NCBI RefSeq assembly: GCF_963678635.1
Contig: NC_087065.1
Coordinates: 69,070,956-69,134,955 of the forward strand
Reading direction: 5' to 3'
Origin: Symsagittifera roscoffensis
Taxonomy: Eukaryota > Xenacoelomorpha > Acoela > Convolutidae
DNA length: 64,000 nucleotides
Shown one piece after another: positions 1 to 11,228 of the stretch (its first letter is position 1; every line of letters begins with the position of its first letter). A model generated the notes under the pieces. It was not told the origin of the DNA. It worked only from the letters and a program-made list of their open reading frames with translations, and searched no databases. The position numbers were made by a program, and so were the translations under genes.

Positions 1-623
1 ACTCCGGCCAGGCAGTGAAAGCAGCAACAAATTTTGAGATGCGGTTACATCTTTGTATTCAAGAAAACGGCGGACATTTCCAGCATTTATTATAACTCTT
101 ATGTACGTGTTCCAAAATCTTAATCTGTTACATAAAAAATGAAAAAGAATCAGTTAAGTCCAATGTTCAATCCGATCCAAAGTTAATTCCGATTGTTAAG
201 GGAATTTGAAAAAAAAAAGATTTTAAACCGTATTTACTCGAAGTTTTGATTCTGTAGCATTGCTAGTTATAAAAAAAATCATTTCATTATTCATCTCACC
301 CAAGATGGTTTTCGAGCATGCTCGATGTGTTTTTCTATTGTGCTTCAGGCATATTTCAAACGTGCTCAACAATTTTGTATGTATTTCAACTCTGGTTGAG
401 AAATATTGCGACCATACATGTGAAAATTTCGAAAAATATCTGAAGTTTAGGTAAAATTCTTGCTTGTGCTCGTCACAAACCCTTGTCTCAACTTTTCTTT
501 ACCGTTCGAGCAACGATTTTTTACTCAACAAAATCGAGACCTATAATCAGCAACTCGACCGAAAAATTTTTATTGCCCAGCGCATAGGTTCAAATAACCT
601 CAAGAATTTTTTCACCGTATTTC

Positions 624-886
624 CTAGTTCTTGTCATACCTCTGAGTATGAATATCTAATTCTCGAATCCGAATGGGTCGATAAACAATGAGTCTCAACC
701 GAATCGGTGTAAAACAGCTAGTTGATAGACAACGTTTATTTCCGTCTGAACAATAGTTCAGACACAGTTCATGTTTTGTGCCTATCAAGGTCAACCAACC
801 GACCAACTGAGTGATTTTAACATAAACTATGAATAATATAAATAACATGTATAAAGACTGAGTTTATTGATCCAGGCCGGATGACA
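624..886 (-). repeat. 3' LTR remnant of a deleted Ty3-like relic
   Basis: Read on the minus strand, a purine tract (GCTGAGGGGAA) is followed directly by TGTCATCCGG, an arrangement like the tract-to-LTR junction of the two better preserved Ty3 elements in this window. An AATAAA occurs about 20 bases inside. The outer boundary cannot be fixed because no second LTR was found, so the left coordinate is approximate. It belongs to the same relic as the gag fragment at 930-1909. Confidence 0.4.
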
Positions 887-896
887 TTCCCCTCAG
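887..896 (-). promoter_or_regulatory. polypurine tract of the Ty3-like relic
   Basis: The minus strand reads TGAGGGGAA just before the LTR-like TGTCATCC. Elements 1 and 2 have GTGGGGAA and GAGGGGAA at the same place. In this family the tract primes plus-strand DNA synthesis. Here it lies close to gag coding sequence, so most of pol has been deleted. Confidence 0.4.
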
Positions 897-929
897 CAAG
901 AGCTTTAAGCGACTGTTTTGATAATTTGA

Positions 930-1909
930 GTTTTATAATCCTCGTGGGACTGATTGGATCTTGAGTTTTATAGTCCCCGTAGGACTTTTGATTTCCTCAC
1001 ATTTCTGGATGTTTTCCATCTCTGTTGGCGTCCTCTTGTATTTGTGATCCAGGTGGATACGTTCGTCCGCGGAAAACACTCCGACCTCTTTGTGGGTTTT
1101 GATTGTTTGACTAGTCGTAGCGGCCACGTGTGTTCATGTAGTGTGCCGGTTCTTGTTTTGTTGTTGTAGTTTGTCCTCCGTAGGGGTTTATCTTCATTGT
1201 GCGACTGTTTTCAATGCCCTTTTCCCGACGTATTGCATATTCGTGCGCTTGTCTTGTGGACTCCGCGTTTATGCTAGTAATTCTTCCGCAATGTTTTCCT
1301 TATTCATATGCGCTGTGAACTAGTCTCTTACCCACTCGTCTTCGCGTTCACCACAATCAGCTCGTGGAGCTAGCTCTACTAAGTTTGAATGAAACTGTTC
1401 AAGGCTCTCCGATTTCTTTTATTTCCTGCAAATAAAATTGTATCTTTCGAAGGCTACTATTCTGTTCGTAACGGAAATATCTTCCAGTGTCGTCATGAGT
1501 TCTTGTGTGGTAACAGTACGTAGTTCCAAGCTGGGTCTTTTCTGTTGAATTTATCTTTGTCCTTCAGCTCTTTAACATACTCCTTTCTCCTTTCTCCTGA
1601 GCTTTTATGACATGGTTTTCCCAACCGACTCGATTTTCCTGATTTCGAACCTTCCGGTTTTTCTTCTGTGCCTCTGTTTCACCCGTTATTTCAACTTCGT
1701 ATACAGGTTCTGAAGGTTCAAATAATGGTGGTCTGGCTCTCAGCAGGTTTCGTACCTCAATTCCGTCCTTTGTGAATACTGCCATCTCCAGTATTGCTGC
1801 TCACTTGGACCACTCTAATGGCGGTTCGACAGACGCCTTCTCCCAAAACGGGTTATCTTTTAGTGGGTTTTTGGAATATACTGCTGGCTGCGCGGGTTTT
1901 TGGAATATA
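930..1909 (-). pseudogene. gag fragment of a third Ty3/gypsy family
   Basis: The minus strand encodes a degenerate gag. Just after the missing start codon the frame reads AQPAV, then FWEKASVEPPLEW, which matches the FWQKASAEPPVEW of element 2 (38.2 kb). The frame continues from 1785 to 1564, past an in-frame stop near 1798. Further on (about 1490-1300) pieces such as SESLEQFHSNLVELAPRAD match the gag block of element 2 containing TESLEEFHCGL. A last frame at 1127-933 may be the remnant of the zinc-knuckle region, but the cysteines are gone. Several stops and frame changes interrupt it, and pol is absent. A 22-base direct repeat (GGGTTTTTGGAATATACTGCTG) at its 5' end near 1865-1915 is a local duplication. 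Confidence 0.6.
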
Positions 1910-1959
1910 CTGCTGGTTGGAAAAAAAACAGCGAATTGGCTCCGAAATTTATTTATTTG

Positions 1960-4710
1960 AGCTTAATTAAGCATAATCTGCCTTCAAAATGCATCGCAAG
2001 TTCAAGGTTTGATCCGGTAACCATATGCCTGCTTGATTATCACGTGCGCCTCAATGCCACTAGTGCAAGTTTTCGACCTCTTTTTACTCAAAAACGTGCG
2101 CTGGCTAAAGTTATTCATAAATGCTGTAGCTTTAAGTCTTTTGAGTCTTTTTCTTAAATCGAGTCTTTTGAAAATGGTAATATTTTGTTTCTTGGGTTTT
2201 CCAAGGGTAAGTCACCATTAGTTCATTGAAAATAGCTTTATCTGCTCAATTCTTCTGCTGAGATTAGAGCGGTAGAGCTAATGGCAAAATATTTGTCTAT
2301 ATTGTATACATAGACATGCATTTCATCAGAAACCGCTGTCGTAAAATATTATCCAGAGGGTAGTTACTTTTTCAATTGGCGAGACATTTGAAAATCTGAG
2401 CCCATTTTTATGACGCATTTATATATTGTTCAGGTGGTTTGCTCAAGGCCATTAAAAAGCAATTACTACTGCAATTTGTACCTTAGATAAACTAGAGTCG
2501 CTTGGTTTCTGGTCGTCTGTAGACCTAAATTTTGTTTACCATTTATGGCTAATTAACTTTCAAGAGCTACGACAGAAGTCGGAAAACAAGAAACCCCGCC
2601 GCTGCCTCAACGTCTTATTTTACAAAAATAACTGAACAAAATTGCAACTTCAATTTCAATTGAGGATATTTTCTTGATCTTTTCGTAGAGCATAGTGAAG
2701 GCTCTTCCCGGGTTGAAGTCCCACCGTTAATTATCGCTCTTTCAGTAGTATTCCAATGAACGCTATTTTACAGCGCTACTTCATGTATAAATCAGAGTTG
2801 TTTGCATAGCTAAACCTGCGATATTTCAGAGCTATTTCAATAATGATTCCGCAGAAAATCAGCGCCAAAACTTGAGAAATTTTACTTCATTTTAGTAGGT
2901 TTCAAATGAGAGCGTGGGTTCATAAGCCTTTTAACTTGTGTACACCTAGAAATTCGTTGGCATGTCCACTAAGCTGATGGTTGAGGGATCGAACCCCGGT
3001 AGTTCACTATTTTTGCTAATTTTTATAGGTTTTTTATTGCTGTTTCATCGCTGACAACTAGCCAAATTAGCGATAATCTATCGCTAAAACTTGCTACTGG
3101 GGCAATGAACATCGTCAATTCATCAATGGCGATCTCTGTTTTTTCCCACTTCTTTATCGCTTATTTTCAATGTGAATTCAACCCGGGAACTCAATAGTGT
3201 ATATATCCGCTATTCAAACAGTTTGATATTTTTGAAAATATCGGGTTGTTGCTAATCGGGTTCAACAAAAGTCGCTATCATTCAACTTTTTTTTATAAGA
3301 ACCTCACAACTTGTTACAGTTTTAGGCTTTAATAATGTTACAAGATAGGGACTTTAAAAAGTTTGCTATAATCAATCTAAGTTTTCTCCACTGTCGCACA
3401 GTACAATACCGGAAACCCTTAGGCCAAACGAGTTTTTTCTGCGCTTTTTTTCTGTAATTTAATGCATGAATTTTTCAAAATCAAATTTTTCAGATAATAG
3501 TTATTATATACGCATTTCGAACAAAAATTTCCCAAACAAAAAATTTGATTTTTTCCGCTGAATCTCCTAGCTATACGTAAAAAGTGGTTGTGGTTCGAAA
3601 TTGTTTTGGAGACAAAAAAAAAATTTTTGACGAATCATGTCATATAGCTACGGACAAGTAAAATGTACCTGAAATTCGCTTTCAAGAACCGCGAAAGGCG
3701 GAAAACTAATTACACCGTTGCCACCCCAGGTCAAGTTTTACAAGTATAATGTAACAAGTTGCACTTTTTATCGAGAATTTTTTCGCTTCTAAAAATTTTT
3801 CTTTGTTCAAAATGACATCAACTTGAAAACCAGCAAATGATGCCGTTATTGGCTTTTTGAACAAAACCAAATGCTTTTTGTATCCGCTATTAAAAATGTT
3901 TGAGGTTTTCTATGAAGATAATGGAATGAAATGATCAAATTTGAAAATGCTGACCAAATAATAAAGGTTTGTGAGCTTTCTTACAAAAAAACTACTTAGT
4001 GAAGCTAATAATTTCGTTTTGATAGGAGCAGTTTTGTTGCAGTTGGAAATCAATGTGCTCAATCGTTTTTTGGATAAAAGCAGTAATTTGATCGCAAAAA
4101 ATGCAAAGGTTTTGGAAGACATTTTGCTGAAATCAGAAACATTGCATGGATTGTCAAATAAACATAAGAACATCATTTAAGCAAGAAATGAGCAATTTTA
4201 CCGCTTTTTTTGATTGGTTGTAAAAAGAGATATTCCAAGAATCTTCATCAAAGCAACGTTCAGAAATATTGTCAATTTGTTTCCAATTGGCTTGAAAACA
4301 ATCAAACGCTTAGATACAATCACAATTAAATCGACAGTATTTGTGTTTGCTCATGTGTTTTTGTGCAGTGAGGTTCCGTGGATGATAAATAACTACAATC
4401 AATTTTCGTGGTCAAAAACGTGCCAACATAATCGATTTTAATTACACTTTGGGACCATGCAATCGATTATAATCCATTGTAGCCACTATTTTTAGTGTAA
4501 TTAAATTGATTATAAACCATTCATTAGCCATTATAAGGGATTATAATGCATTATAAACTCTATAAAATTTCTCCATACTTTCTGCAAACGTTTTGCTAAA
4601 CCTTCTCGCATTTAATTAACTTTTATAAAACTTCATCCCTCTCACTTTAAGCCCAGGTCTTCTAAATTTTAACCCACAAGTTGAAGTCGCCCAAATTTAC
4701 AATTCCCCCA
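1960..4710. other. non-coding stretch, no supported gene
   Basis: AT-rich DNA with only short, composition-driven frames. A sequence with a tRNA B-box look (GGGATCGAACCCC near 2988-3000) follows a TTGGCATG stretch, so a decayed tRNA-derived repeat is possible, but no cloverleaf can be drawn. I see no splice-bounded coding exon here. Confidence 0.5.
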
Positions 4711-4713
4711 CAG

Positions 4714-4757
4714 AAACACACACACACAAACCCACACACACAAACCCACACAAACAT
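4714..4757. repeat. CA-rich microsatellite
   Basis: A run of ACACAC units interrupted by AAACCC. It lies in the probable 3' untranslated side of the minus-strand exon at 4761-4915. Confidence 0.75.
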
Positions 4758-4760
4758 TTC

Positions 4761-4915
4761 TCAGCACTCATTCCCCACCTTCAAATATCCGCCACCCCAT
4801 TGAAGCTTATGACCATTTGGGTCGGAAGCTTTGATTGGATCAAGAAGAGCACCCGCAAGCAGCGTCCTGTTGTCGATTTGTGTTTTGATTGTTTCTGCTA
4901 ATATCATCAGATCAT
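4761..4915 (-). CDS. terminal coding exon of an unidentified host gene
   Basis: On the minus strand a good splice acceptor (TTTTTCTACCACAG) is followed by an open frame. The exon supplies AT to a split codon, then about 50 codons, and ends in TGA at 4763-4761. Recognisable pieces are MILAETIKTQIDNRTLLAG, LLDPIKASDPNG and LQWGGGYLKVGNEC. The exon is much more GC-rich than its surroundings, as host exons are here. Entry phase is 1, meaning one codon base comes from the previous exon. Ty3 element 1 begins 47 bases upstream of the acceptor, in the same orientation, so it lies in the preceding intron. I do not recognise the family. It could instead be an old processed fragment; transcript data would settle this. 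Confidence 0.55.
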
Positions 4916-4958
4916 CTGTGGTAGAAAAACGTTTTCAAAAACTAAATTGATGTTTAAT

Positions 4959-4962
4959 CATC
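4959..4962. repeat. target-site duplication of Ty3 element 1, left copy (CATC)
   Basis: CATC abuts the outer end of the left LTR. The identical CATC lies just outside the right LTR at 11436-11439. Four-base duplications are normal for Ty3/gypsy insertions. The match also fixes the LTR ends. Confidence 0.7.
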
Positions 4963-5172
4963 TAATAAGAGTAAAGGGTTACCACTGGTAACTAAGATAT
5001 CTAACTAAGAATAAAACAGAATAAAAAGTAATGTGTGAATTAAAACGGACTGTGGTCTAAAAAGGGCAACTAGTGACTCGAAGTCCAATAGACTTCATAG
5101 AGTGAACATTAACTGGTACTTGATTAAACATTAAAGGTCAAGGTTACAACATACTAAAATACTAAATCACAA
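4963..5172 (-). repeat. 3' LTR of Ty3 element 1
   Basis: About 210 bp and nearly identical to 11228-11435. The plus strand starts TAATAAGAG and ends AAATCACAA. On the coding (minus) strand it follows the purine tract at 5173-5182. The ends were set from the CATC duplication. They do not form the usual TG...CA pair unless two bases of the duplication are counted into the LTR. Confidence 0.85.
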
Positions 5173-5182
5173 CATTCCCCAC
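5173..5182 (-). promoter_or_regulatory. polypurine tract of Ty3 element 1
   Basis: The minus strand reads AGTGGGGAATG directly before the 3' LTR. By position it is the plus-strand primer site. Confidence 0.65.
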
Positions 5183-5550
5183 TGCATAAAAATTTATATC
5201 TGCCCGCTCCTCGATGTAGCCAATATCACTCGTATACTCCATTCTCCCCTCGCTCCACCAGGGCCAAAGTTGAAACAAAAAGTAACCGCGTTTAGCACCA
5301 ATGGAAATTTACATAGAGTAAAAATTACAATGGAGGTTGTTCTATAGTAAAATATACAGGCTACCTACAAGTTTACACAGATATCTACAGTGAATGTACA
5401 AAATGATATGTACAATTGGGGTTATGTGGCATTTATACAAATAAGAAAAACTAACCTAAATCACTAACTAATTACATGGGTAATCCACTAGATATAAGCT
5501 GAAGCAAATAAAAGAACTATAATGATACGAGTTTAAAAGTTTTTAGAGTT
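5183..5550 (-). other. 3' untranslated part of Ty3 element 1
   Basis: About 370 bases between the end of the pol tail frame and the polypurine tract. No frame of note. Confidence 0.6.
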
Positions 5551-6530
5551 TCAAATCGTGGCGTTAAATTTGTCATGAAAGCTATCGGCCTCCCTCCTTG
5601 CATCTGCATCAATGCCTGAGGATATATCGCTGCCGTCCTCATCCTGAATGATCGAACCAACTTCTACCATTGGAGATGGTAAACTCGCGACATTTGCTGA
5701 TCGAGAAGTGATTGTTGAGGAGGGGCCTTGTGTGGTTTCCGCCACCAGTGTTGGGTGCCAAGGTATATCTTCAACTGGTGTCAAGTAATCTGAAGGGGAC
5801 GCCGTTGAATAAACTGTCCGAGTACGTGGGCTCTTTGAGTTGGAGAACGTTAGAGGTTCGTCATCAGAGTCTTCTACACGGATTGTCTCCGTTCCAAGCG
5901 TCACTTGGTCGATAAAACGCCTATCTCCATAAATTTAGGGGGACCTGGATTTCTTCTTGCGCGGGGTTTGATGGATCCCGGAGTTTTTGGCGTCTTCAAT
6001 GTCTTCTCCGGAGAGCTGTCTAATCTGATTGGATCATCGTTTGTGCCCGTTGGAATCGTGATCGTTGTCTGCTTGTTCATTAGGCCTGATAAGGTACTTC
6101 TAGGCTGATCTAAATCACTATGCAAATTAACAGTCGGTGTATTACATACAGTTTCCGCGTCCGTACCCAAGTAATCGTCAATCACTATATCCCAAAAGTC
6201 TAACACTAGCGATGAATCTAAATTATTAAGCGAGGATTTTGAACCTTTCGTGTTCGGGGTGTTGGTTCGCCTCCTTTTCTCTGCCTTTCCTTCCGTTGGT
6301 ATGTAAGGCGACGATGGGCCTCCTGCATTTGAATCCGGTCTCTTCGACGAGGAGTTTCTTTTTTGCTTGCCTGCTAAATCATGATTGTTAATTAGGGGGT
6401 TCGTTACTGCCGAAAAATTACTAGGAACCGACGGTTGAGTTTTATTAAAAGCTAAGTCAGATTTTCTGATCACATGTCCGTTGTCTAATGTAACCGTGTG
6501 TTTCGTGTCTGACAATAGCTTTCCCCCCAA
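5551..6530 (-). pseudogene. integrase C-terminal tail of Ty3 element 1
   Basis: Two overlapping minus-strand frames (6530-5901, then 5904-5551) continue the integrase after its catalytic core. Early on, the block VTLDNGHVIRKSDLA resembles the small beta-barrel module that follows the core in many Ty3 integrases. The rest is Ser/Thr/Pro-rich and acidic (for example VEDSDDEPLTFSNSK) and ends at a stop at 5551. The frame changes at about 5903, so this copy could not make the tail as one chain. Element 2 has a comparable but separate tail. Confidence 0.6.
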
Positions 6531-6699
6531 TGAGTTAAAGTATGGTTCGCCTTCCCTCCGGTTAACTGTCTTCCTAAACCAGTTACCTCCATGGCTGAAC
6601 GGGTTTGACAGTGGGGCTCACTGGAGGTTTCTGTCTGTTTTATCCGAAGGGTCGCTCTCATACCCTCTATTGTCCGATGCTATGTTTTCCATATAGCCA

Positions 6700-7811
6700 T
6701 CCTCAAACGCGTCGTCTGCTTACCAGTCTTGTGCTCTATCCTTTGATAGTATTGACTTCCCCAAACTAATCGCGTGAGAGACCAGAGATTTCCAAAACGT
6801 GTTGGGGGATCTATTAAAATGTCTTGCAAAAGGAGAGCATCCAATGGATGATTGTTTCGTCGACCAAAAATTGCAAATGATTTTATCAATAGACGTATTT
6901 AAAGATGGTTTTGGTTCGTTACACGACATTGCCAGAAGTTTAGCTTTAACAGTGTAAATGAGTCGTTCTACGACTCCGTTGGATCTGTGATCCCCAACAG
7001 TACACAAAATTAATTTAAAATTGTTCTTCTCGCAGAAGTTTCTAAAATCGAAAGAAGTAAAACATGACCCATGGTCGGCTCTAATAGATTTTGGAAATCC
7101 GTGAATGTGGCAATTATCTGTCATGAAAGATAAAATTGAAGACGCCGAGGTGTTGTTCACTATTTTTGCTGACCGGAATTTTGAGAAGCGGTCGATGCAT
7201 AGCAAAAGATATTTCAAATTACCCCAATTTTTGTACAATGGACCCGCAAAGTCTAAATCTACTTCTTCGTTTGGTTCGGTCAGAATCGGTAATTTCTCCG
7301 TATTATTTGTCCCTAGTATCACTTTTAGGTTCTTACCGGCCTTGATGCACTGGATGCAATTTTTCCCGTGATAGTAAATCTCCCGGTATAGATGTGGCTA
7401 CATAATGTTCTCTGCCAACGATTTCATCCCGACTTGTCCTGGGTGTGTTTCATGCAGTAATGACAGGAATGGCGACCGTAGAGCTGCTGGTACTATCAAC
7501 TTGTTATCGTTAAATAACAATATTTCTTTAACGTGAATGTCTCTCTGAAAGTTCTTTAGGTAGGCTCCGAATTTATCCAGTGGTCTGCCTTCCTCTACTG
7601 CCTTCTTCACCTCCTTTAGGATTTTGTCTTCGTCCGCCATCAGTTTTATTAGCTTGTTTGAGCAATGATCTGTAAGGGATAGCGGAGTGTCTGGTAATTT
7701 GAGATCTCCCTTGTATTTAGCCAGTAGTTTTTTGTGTAAATCTGACATTGTATCGTTATTGAAGTTCAACGAAATTCCTTTATTTTCTGCCCTGAGGGAA
7801 ATTTTTAGCAA
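6700..7811 (-). pseudogene. integrase of Ty3 element 1
   Basis: The N-terminal zinc-binding part is at 7811-7370, with LLHETHPGQVGM followed by CIQCIKAGK (HHCC type). It is broken by a stop after residue 137 of that frame. The catalytic core is in the frame 7322-6720: first Asp in LDFAGPL, second in IRADHGSCF, Glu in NGVVERL. These are the expected D,D,E residues, although the usual DNG is DHG. Integrase joins the cDNA to host DNA. The core frame ends at a stop near 6720 and is not joined to the tail at 6530. Confidence 0.8.
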
Positions 7812-8902
7812 GTTAACCGATTTAATGAATTCTTGTAACTGTTTTTTTTCTGATCTGAATTTAACGACTTAATAATTGAAAGTATTGACTGGGCAAGAAA
7901 AAGTAGAAAGGTTTTATCTGATAAATAAAAATAATTGAAATCAAACTTTGATAAATTTAGTGGAACGCAACCGCTTGTACAAGACTCTAAACGTGAGTGA
8001 TTGGAATTGCAAATTCTAACTGTGTCGTTTACGTAGTTTAGAATATTCGAGAAGAACGACCGTTGGATGCTAAGCGATAATTCTTTCTTTCCACTCATTG
8101 GGTTACTACAATCCAAGTTACTGATCGTATTTACATCCACTGGATTATACAACTCGTTCTTTTTACAATTATTATTTTTACAATCACTATTTACAGAGAG
8201 GTTTTCTACAATCTTTTGTACTGTAGCCACTACAAATTCGCTATCATAGTGAGAGGTTGGGAGTGCTTTTCCTGAAGGTAATCTCGACAATAAATCTGTA
8301 AATCCCATTTCTTTTCCCGGTATGTGTTTGATCTTGAAATTGAATGGTAAAAGTAGGTTTATCCAACGGTTTAGTCTGCTGTGCATAGTTTTTTTACTCT
8401 GATTTGCATTTAGTGCTGAAAGCAATGCCTTATGCTCCATTACAATTTCGAAATCAGCACCATACAAATAATTTTTAAAATGCTCCGTCACCTAGACTAC
8501 TCTCAACAATTCATGTTCATTAGTCGAATATTTACTTTCGTGATTATTTAAAAATCGGGATGCAAATGCTATTGTTAATCAATTCTCCCCATCCCATTGT
8601 TCTAGGGTGGCTCCCAGGCCGCTATGAAAAGCGTCTGTCTTAAGTCTTGAGTTCCTTTTTTTGTCAAAATGGTTGTTCTCTGTGATGTTAACTATCTGTT
8701 GTTTTGACTCTTCAAACGCCTTCGTGTGCTCGTCGTTCCATTGGTACACTGATTTCTTTACGAGAAGTGGTCGTAAGGGGGAACTTAGAGATGACAAGTT
8801 CGGGACGATTTTCATATACTGATTGATTGATCCAAAGAATGACCTTTGTCCAGAAATTTTTTCAGGATTTTGTAGGCTTTTTGTCGAATATAATTTTCCC
8901 AC
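7805..8902 (-). pseudogene. RNase H and connector of Ty3 element 1
   Basis: Frame 8902-8579 ends the RT thumb and holds the first RNase H Asp in KTDAFHSGLGATLEQ. The stops just after it were read through in the ancestral chain, because the copy at 13221-14075 keeps this block in a single frame. Frame 8491-7805 continues with the third region, where the second copy reads MDHKALL and this one MEHKALL, so a catalytic Asp is lost here. A non-conserved connector leads to the integrase. RNase H removes RNA from the RNA-DNA hybrid. Confidence 0.75.
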
Positions 8903-8977
8903 CAGTGGTCTTACGTCCGAATTCGATATCTTGAAACCCAGCCACTCTATTTCTTTTTGGAAAAATGCACATTTCTC

Positions 8978-9622
8978 TCATTTTACCGCCAGATTCTTGT
9001 TGTCCAAAATGTTTAAAATTTTTGATAATATTGCTTTGTGTTCATTTAATGATCCTTTCGAAGCTATTAAAATGTCGTCTATATAACAATTGGTAAAAGT
9101 AATGTCTTTTATTAAAGAGTCCATCACCCTCCGGAGTTCGTTTGGCATATCGCCCAGTCCGTAAAATCCCGTTAAAAACCTATAGGTCCCGGTGGTTTCG
9201 CCCCCCACAATACTAAAGTTACGCTGTTTGCTGGTGTCTGTACATAATTGAAGTTGACTGTACGCATTTTTTAGATCTAAACTACTTAACCAATCTTCTC
9301 CTGACTCTTTGCTTGACAGTTGGAGCGCTATGTTGTCTATCAGTTCACGTATGTTTGGCATTTGATATTTGTTCTTGAATATCTGGTTATTTAATAATTT
9401 CGAGTATAATACCAACTTGATGCTACCGTCTTTTTTTCTTGTAATCCTTATTGGACTTATGAAACAATCTTCATCGCATTTGTTTAGCTTCACAATATAC
9501 TCTTCTTTTTCCATTCTATTTAGTTCCATCTTTACTTTATCTAGTAAATGCAGGGGTACTCTTTTACCTTTGGTTTGGATATGTTTGAATGGAGAGTGAA
9601 AATTTGTAATTTTTCTGTCCAA
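8978..9622 (-). pseudogene. reverse transcriptase core of Ty3 element 1
   Basis: A 214-codon frame covers most of the fingers and palm. SSLDLKNAYSQL holds the first catalytic Asp region, LTGFYGLGDMPNE is the expected gypsy motif, and CYIDDILIAS is the YxDD box with Ile in the second position. KLVLYSKLLN has Tyr where the family normally has Asp (VLDSK), so even the intact frame is probably impaired. The second copy (14.1-14.7 kb) lacks about 260 bases here. Confidence 0.85.
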
Positions 9623-9631
9623 TGGTATTTT

Positions 9632-10096
9632 CTAAACTCTGTTAAAAAATCTTTTGTACTTATGATACAGATTAAGGATTGTGACAGAGTTACTGTTTAA
9701 CTTACACAACTCTGGGCGTGATATGTTGTTGACGGGTAGTAGAGGCTGTCGTTGAGCTATCTCGATTCCAATTCTCGGTAGGTTGTCGTTTCCCAGGATG
9801 TTCCTCTCATGTCCAGAAGTGATAAAAAATGGGGTTTCGTCCTCGATCCATCCATTGGATTGTAATCTTACTATCACTTTCTCGATTATGTTGATTGTGT
9901 CGTTGGTAAACCCGCAGTATAGTTCCCTAGTTTTCTTCTCTACCGGGTGTATTTTCAATTGTGGATTTCTCAACTTCAATTCGTGTAAGACGTTTTGCTT
10001 CAGGAAGCTCACTGGGTTTGCAGAATCCACTGGAATGTTCAATTTAACTATCGCATGGTCTCCCAGTCCGATGTTGACTAATTTCTTGGTTTCCAA
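9632..10096 (-). pseudogene. aspartic protease of Ty3 element 1
   Basis: A 154-codon frame with the active-site block IPVDSANPVSFL. The usual D-S/T-G triad is D-S-A here. A flap-like ILGNDNLPRIGIEI follows about 75 residues later. Retropepsins act as dimers and cut the Gag-Pol chain. The second copy at 14737-15140 also has TTDSAN at this place when read across a stop, so the Ala was present before the duplication. The frame ends with the spacer leading into RT. Confidence 0.75.
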
Positions 10097-10139
10097 GCCA
10101 TTGGTATCGTATATTGTTCTGATGTTAAGAACAGAATAG

Positions 10140-11228
10140 TCATTGTTGTCGCTCTTCGGTCCACGCGTTGATCACTCTGCAAAAATTCTCTTCGCTTCTT
10201 GCTTGAAGGTCTTCTGGGGAATATGAACAATTCTGACTATTTACAGATTCATCTACATTATTTACAGCGGGTTTTCTTCCTTTCGATTTACATAGTCTTC
10301 CAAAAGGTCCTTTATATTTACAGATATTACAAACAATTTCTTTCGCCGGACACACATTCAGATGACGCTTGGTAAACGCATTCCCGCATTTCATACAAGT
10401 ATTTGATCTTTCAATGTTCAGGCTTGGTTTCTTTTTTACATTAATGAAATTTTTGTACACTGTACCGCTACTTCCTGTCGTGTTGAATGATCTAGTCATA
10501 TATGTTAGTTTCAGGTGGTTATAGTAGCCTTTTTCGTCGATGATCGCTCGGTTGAGTGCATCCATTGGATTGAGGGTTTCCGAGAGTAGTCTACGTTGTA
10601 AGTCACAATTTTTCATGTTAAAAATTCTGCATTGATTCCAATTTCACACGATCTTGCTAAATCTGATAATGCGCCCCAAAATTGTTCGTAGGATTCTCTA
10701 TCCTTTTTTTTTTCCTGCTCAAAAGTTTGTATCGCTCAAACGTTATATTAGTTGGTTTGATAAAAGCCGATTCTAGCAGTTCGTAAATTTCTTTGAATGA
10801 GATTCCTAGGACTTTTACCCTTGGATGTTTTTGGTCAAAAACTCTTTTTCCTTCCGCTCCTAGGGCCAAGTACAGAATTGATCTTACTTTTTTGTCGGCC
10901 TCATATCTCCTAATTCCTCCGAACTTCCATTTCTCTTCTGCCAGTCTTTTCTCTTCTGCGTGTTCGTAGACTCGCATTACTTCTTTATTCCTCGCCTAGT
11001 TTTCCTCTGTTGGTCAATTTCTGACTCCTGGGCGCCTTCTAGGATCGGTAACGTCGTCTCCCCTTCCACTGGTTCTTTGAGATTATCTATGTTTAGATTT
11101 TCCTTCGCAATGATAGCCAGGTGGAATTGGTCTATCCAGTTGTTCCAATGGGTGGGAGGTTCTACCGTGTGGTTCGGCCAAAAGGCGGATATTCCCCGCA
11201 GGTTCAAATCAGTAGTTGACTGCGCCAT
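10140..11228 (-). pseudogene. gag of Ty3 element 1
   Basis: Gag starts MAQSTTD at 11228 and continues through FWPNHTVEPPTHWNNW, the N-terminal block shared with the other Ty3 families here. A small deletion near 10980 breaks the frame; the second copy (16368-15754) keeps it open. The nucleocapsid part has CMKCGNAFTKRHLNVC, then CNICKYKGPFGRLC, where Pro replaces the zinc-binding His. The copy at 15.4 kb still encodes GHF there. Gag forms the particle and binds the genomic RNA. The start codon overlaps the primer-binding site (see 11216-11228). Confidence 0.85.
11216..11228 (-). promoter_or_regulatory. primer-binding site fused to the gag start codon, element 1
   Basis: The minus strand reads TTATTA, the end of the 5' LTR, followed at once by TGGCGCAGTCAAC. 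TGGCGCAGTC is complementary to the 3' end of a serine-type tRNA (GACTGCGCCA), a common gypsy primer. The last LTR base A plus TG makes the gag ATG, so the primer site also encodes Met-Ala-Gln-Ser. Confidence 0.75.

Noticed and set aside
2930..3005. A tRNA gene with a B box at 2988-3000
   Set aside because: No acceptor or anticodon stem pairs can be drawn. At best a decayed tRNA-derived repeat.
4711..4760. A CRISPR-like or satellite array at the CA-rich tract
   Set aside because: Simple dinucleotide microsatellite in eukaryotic DNA with no spacers.
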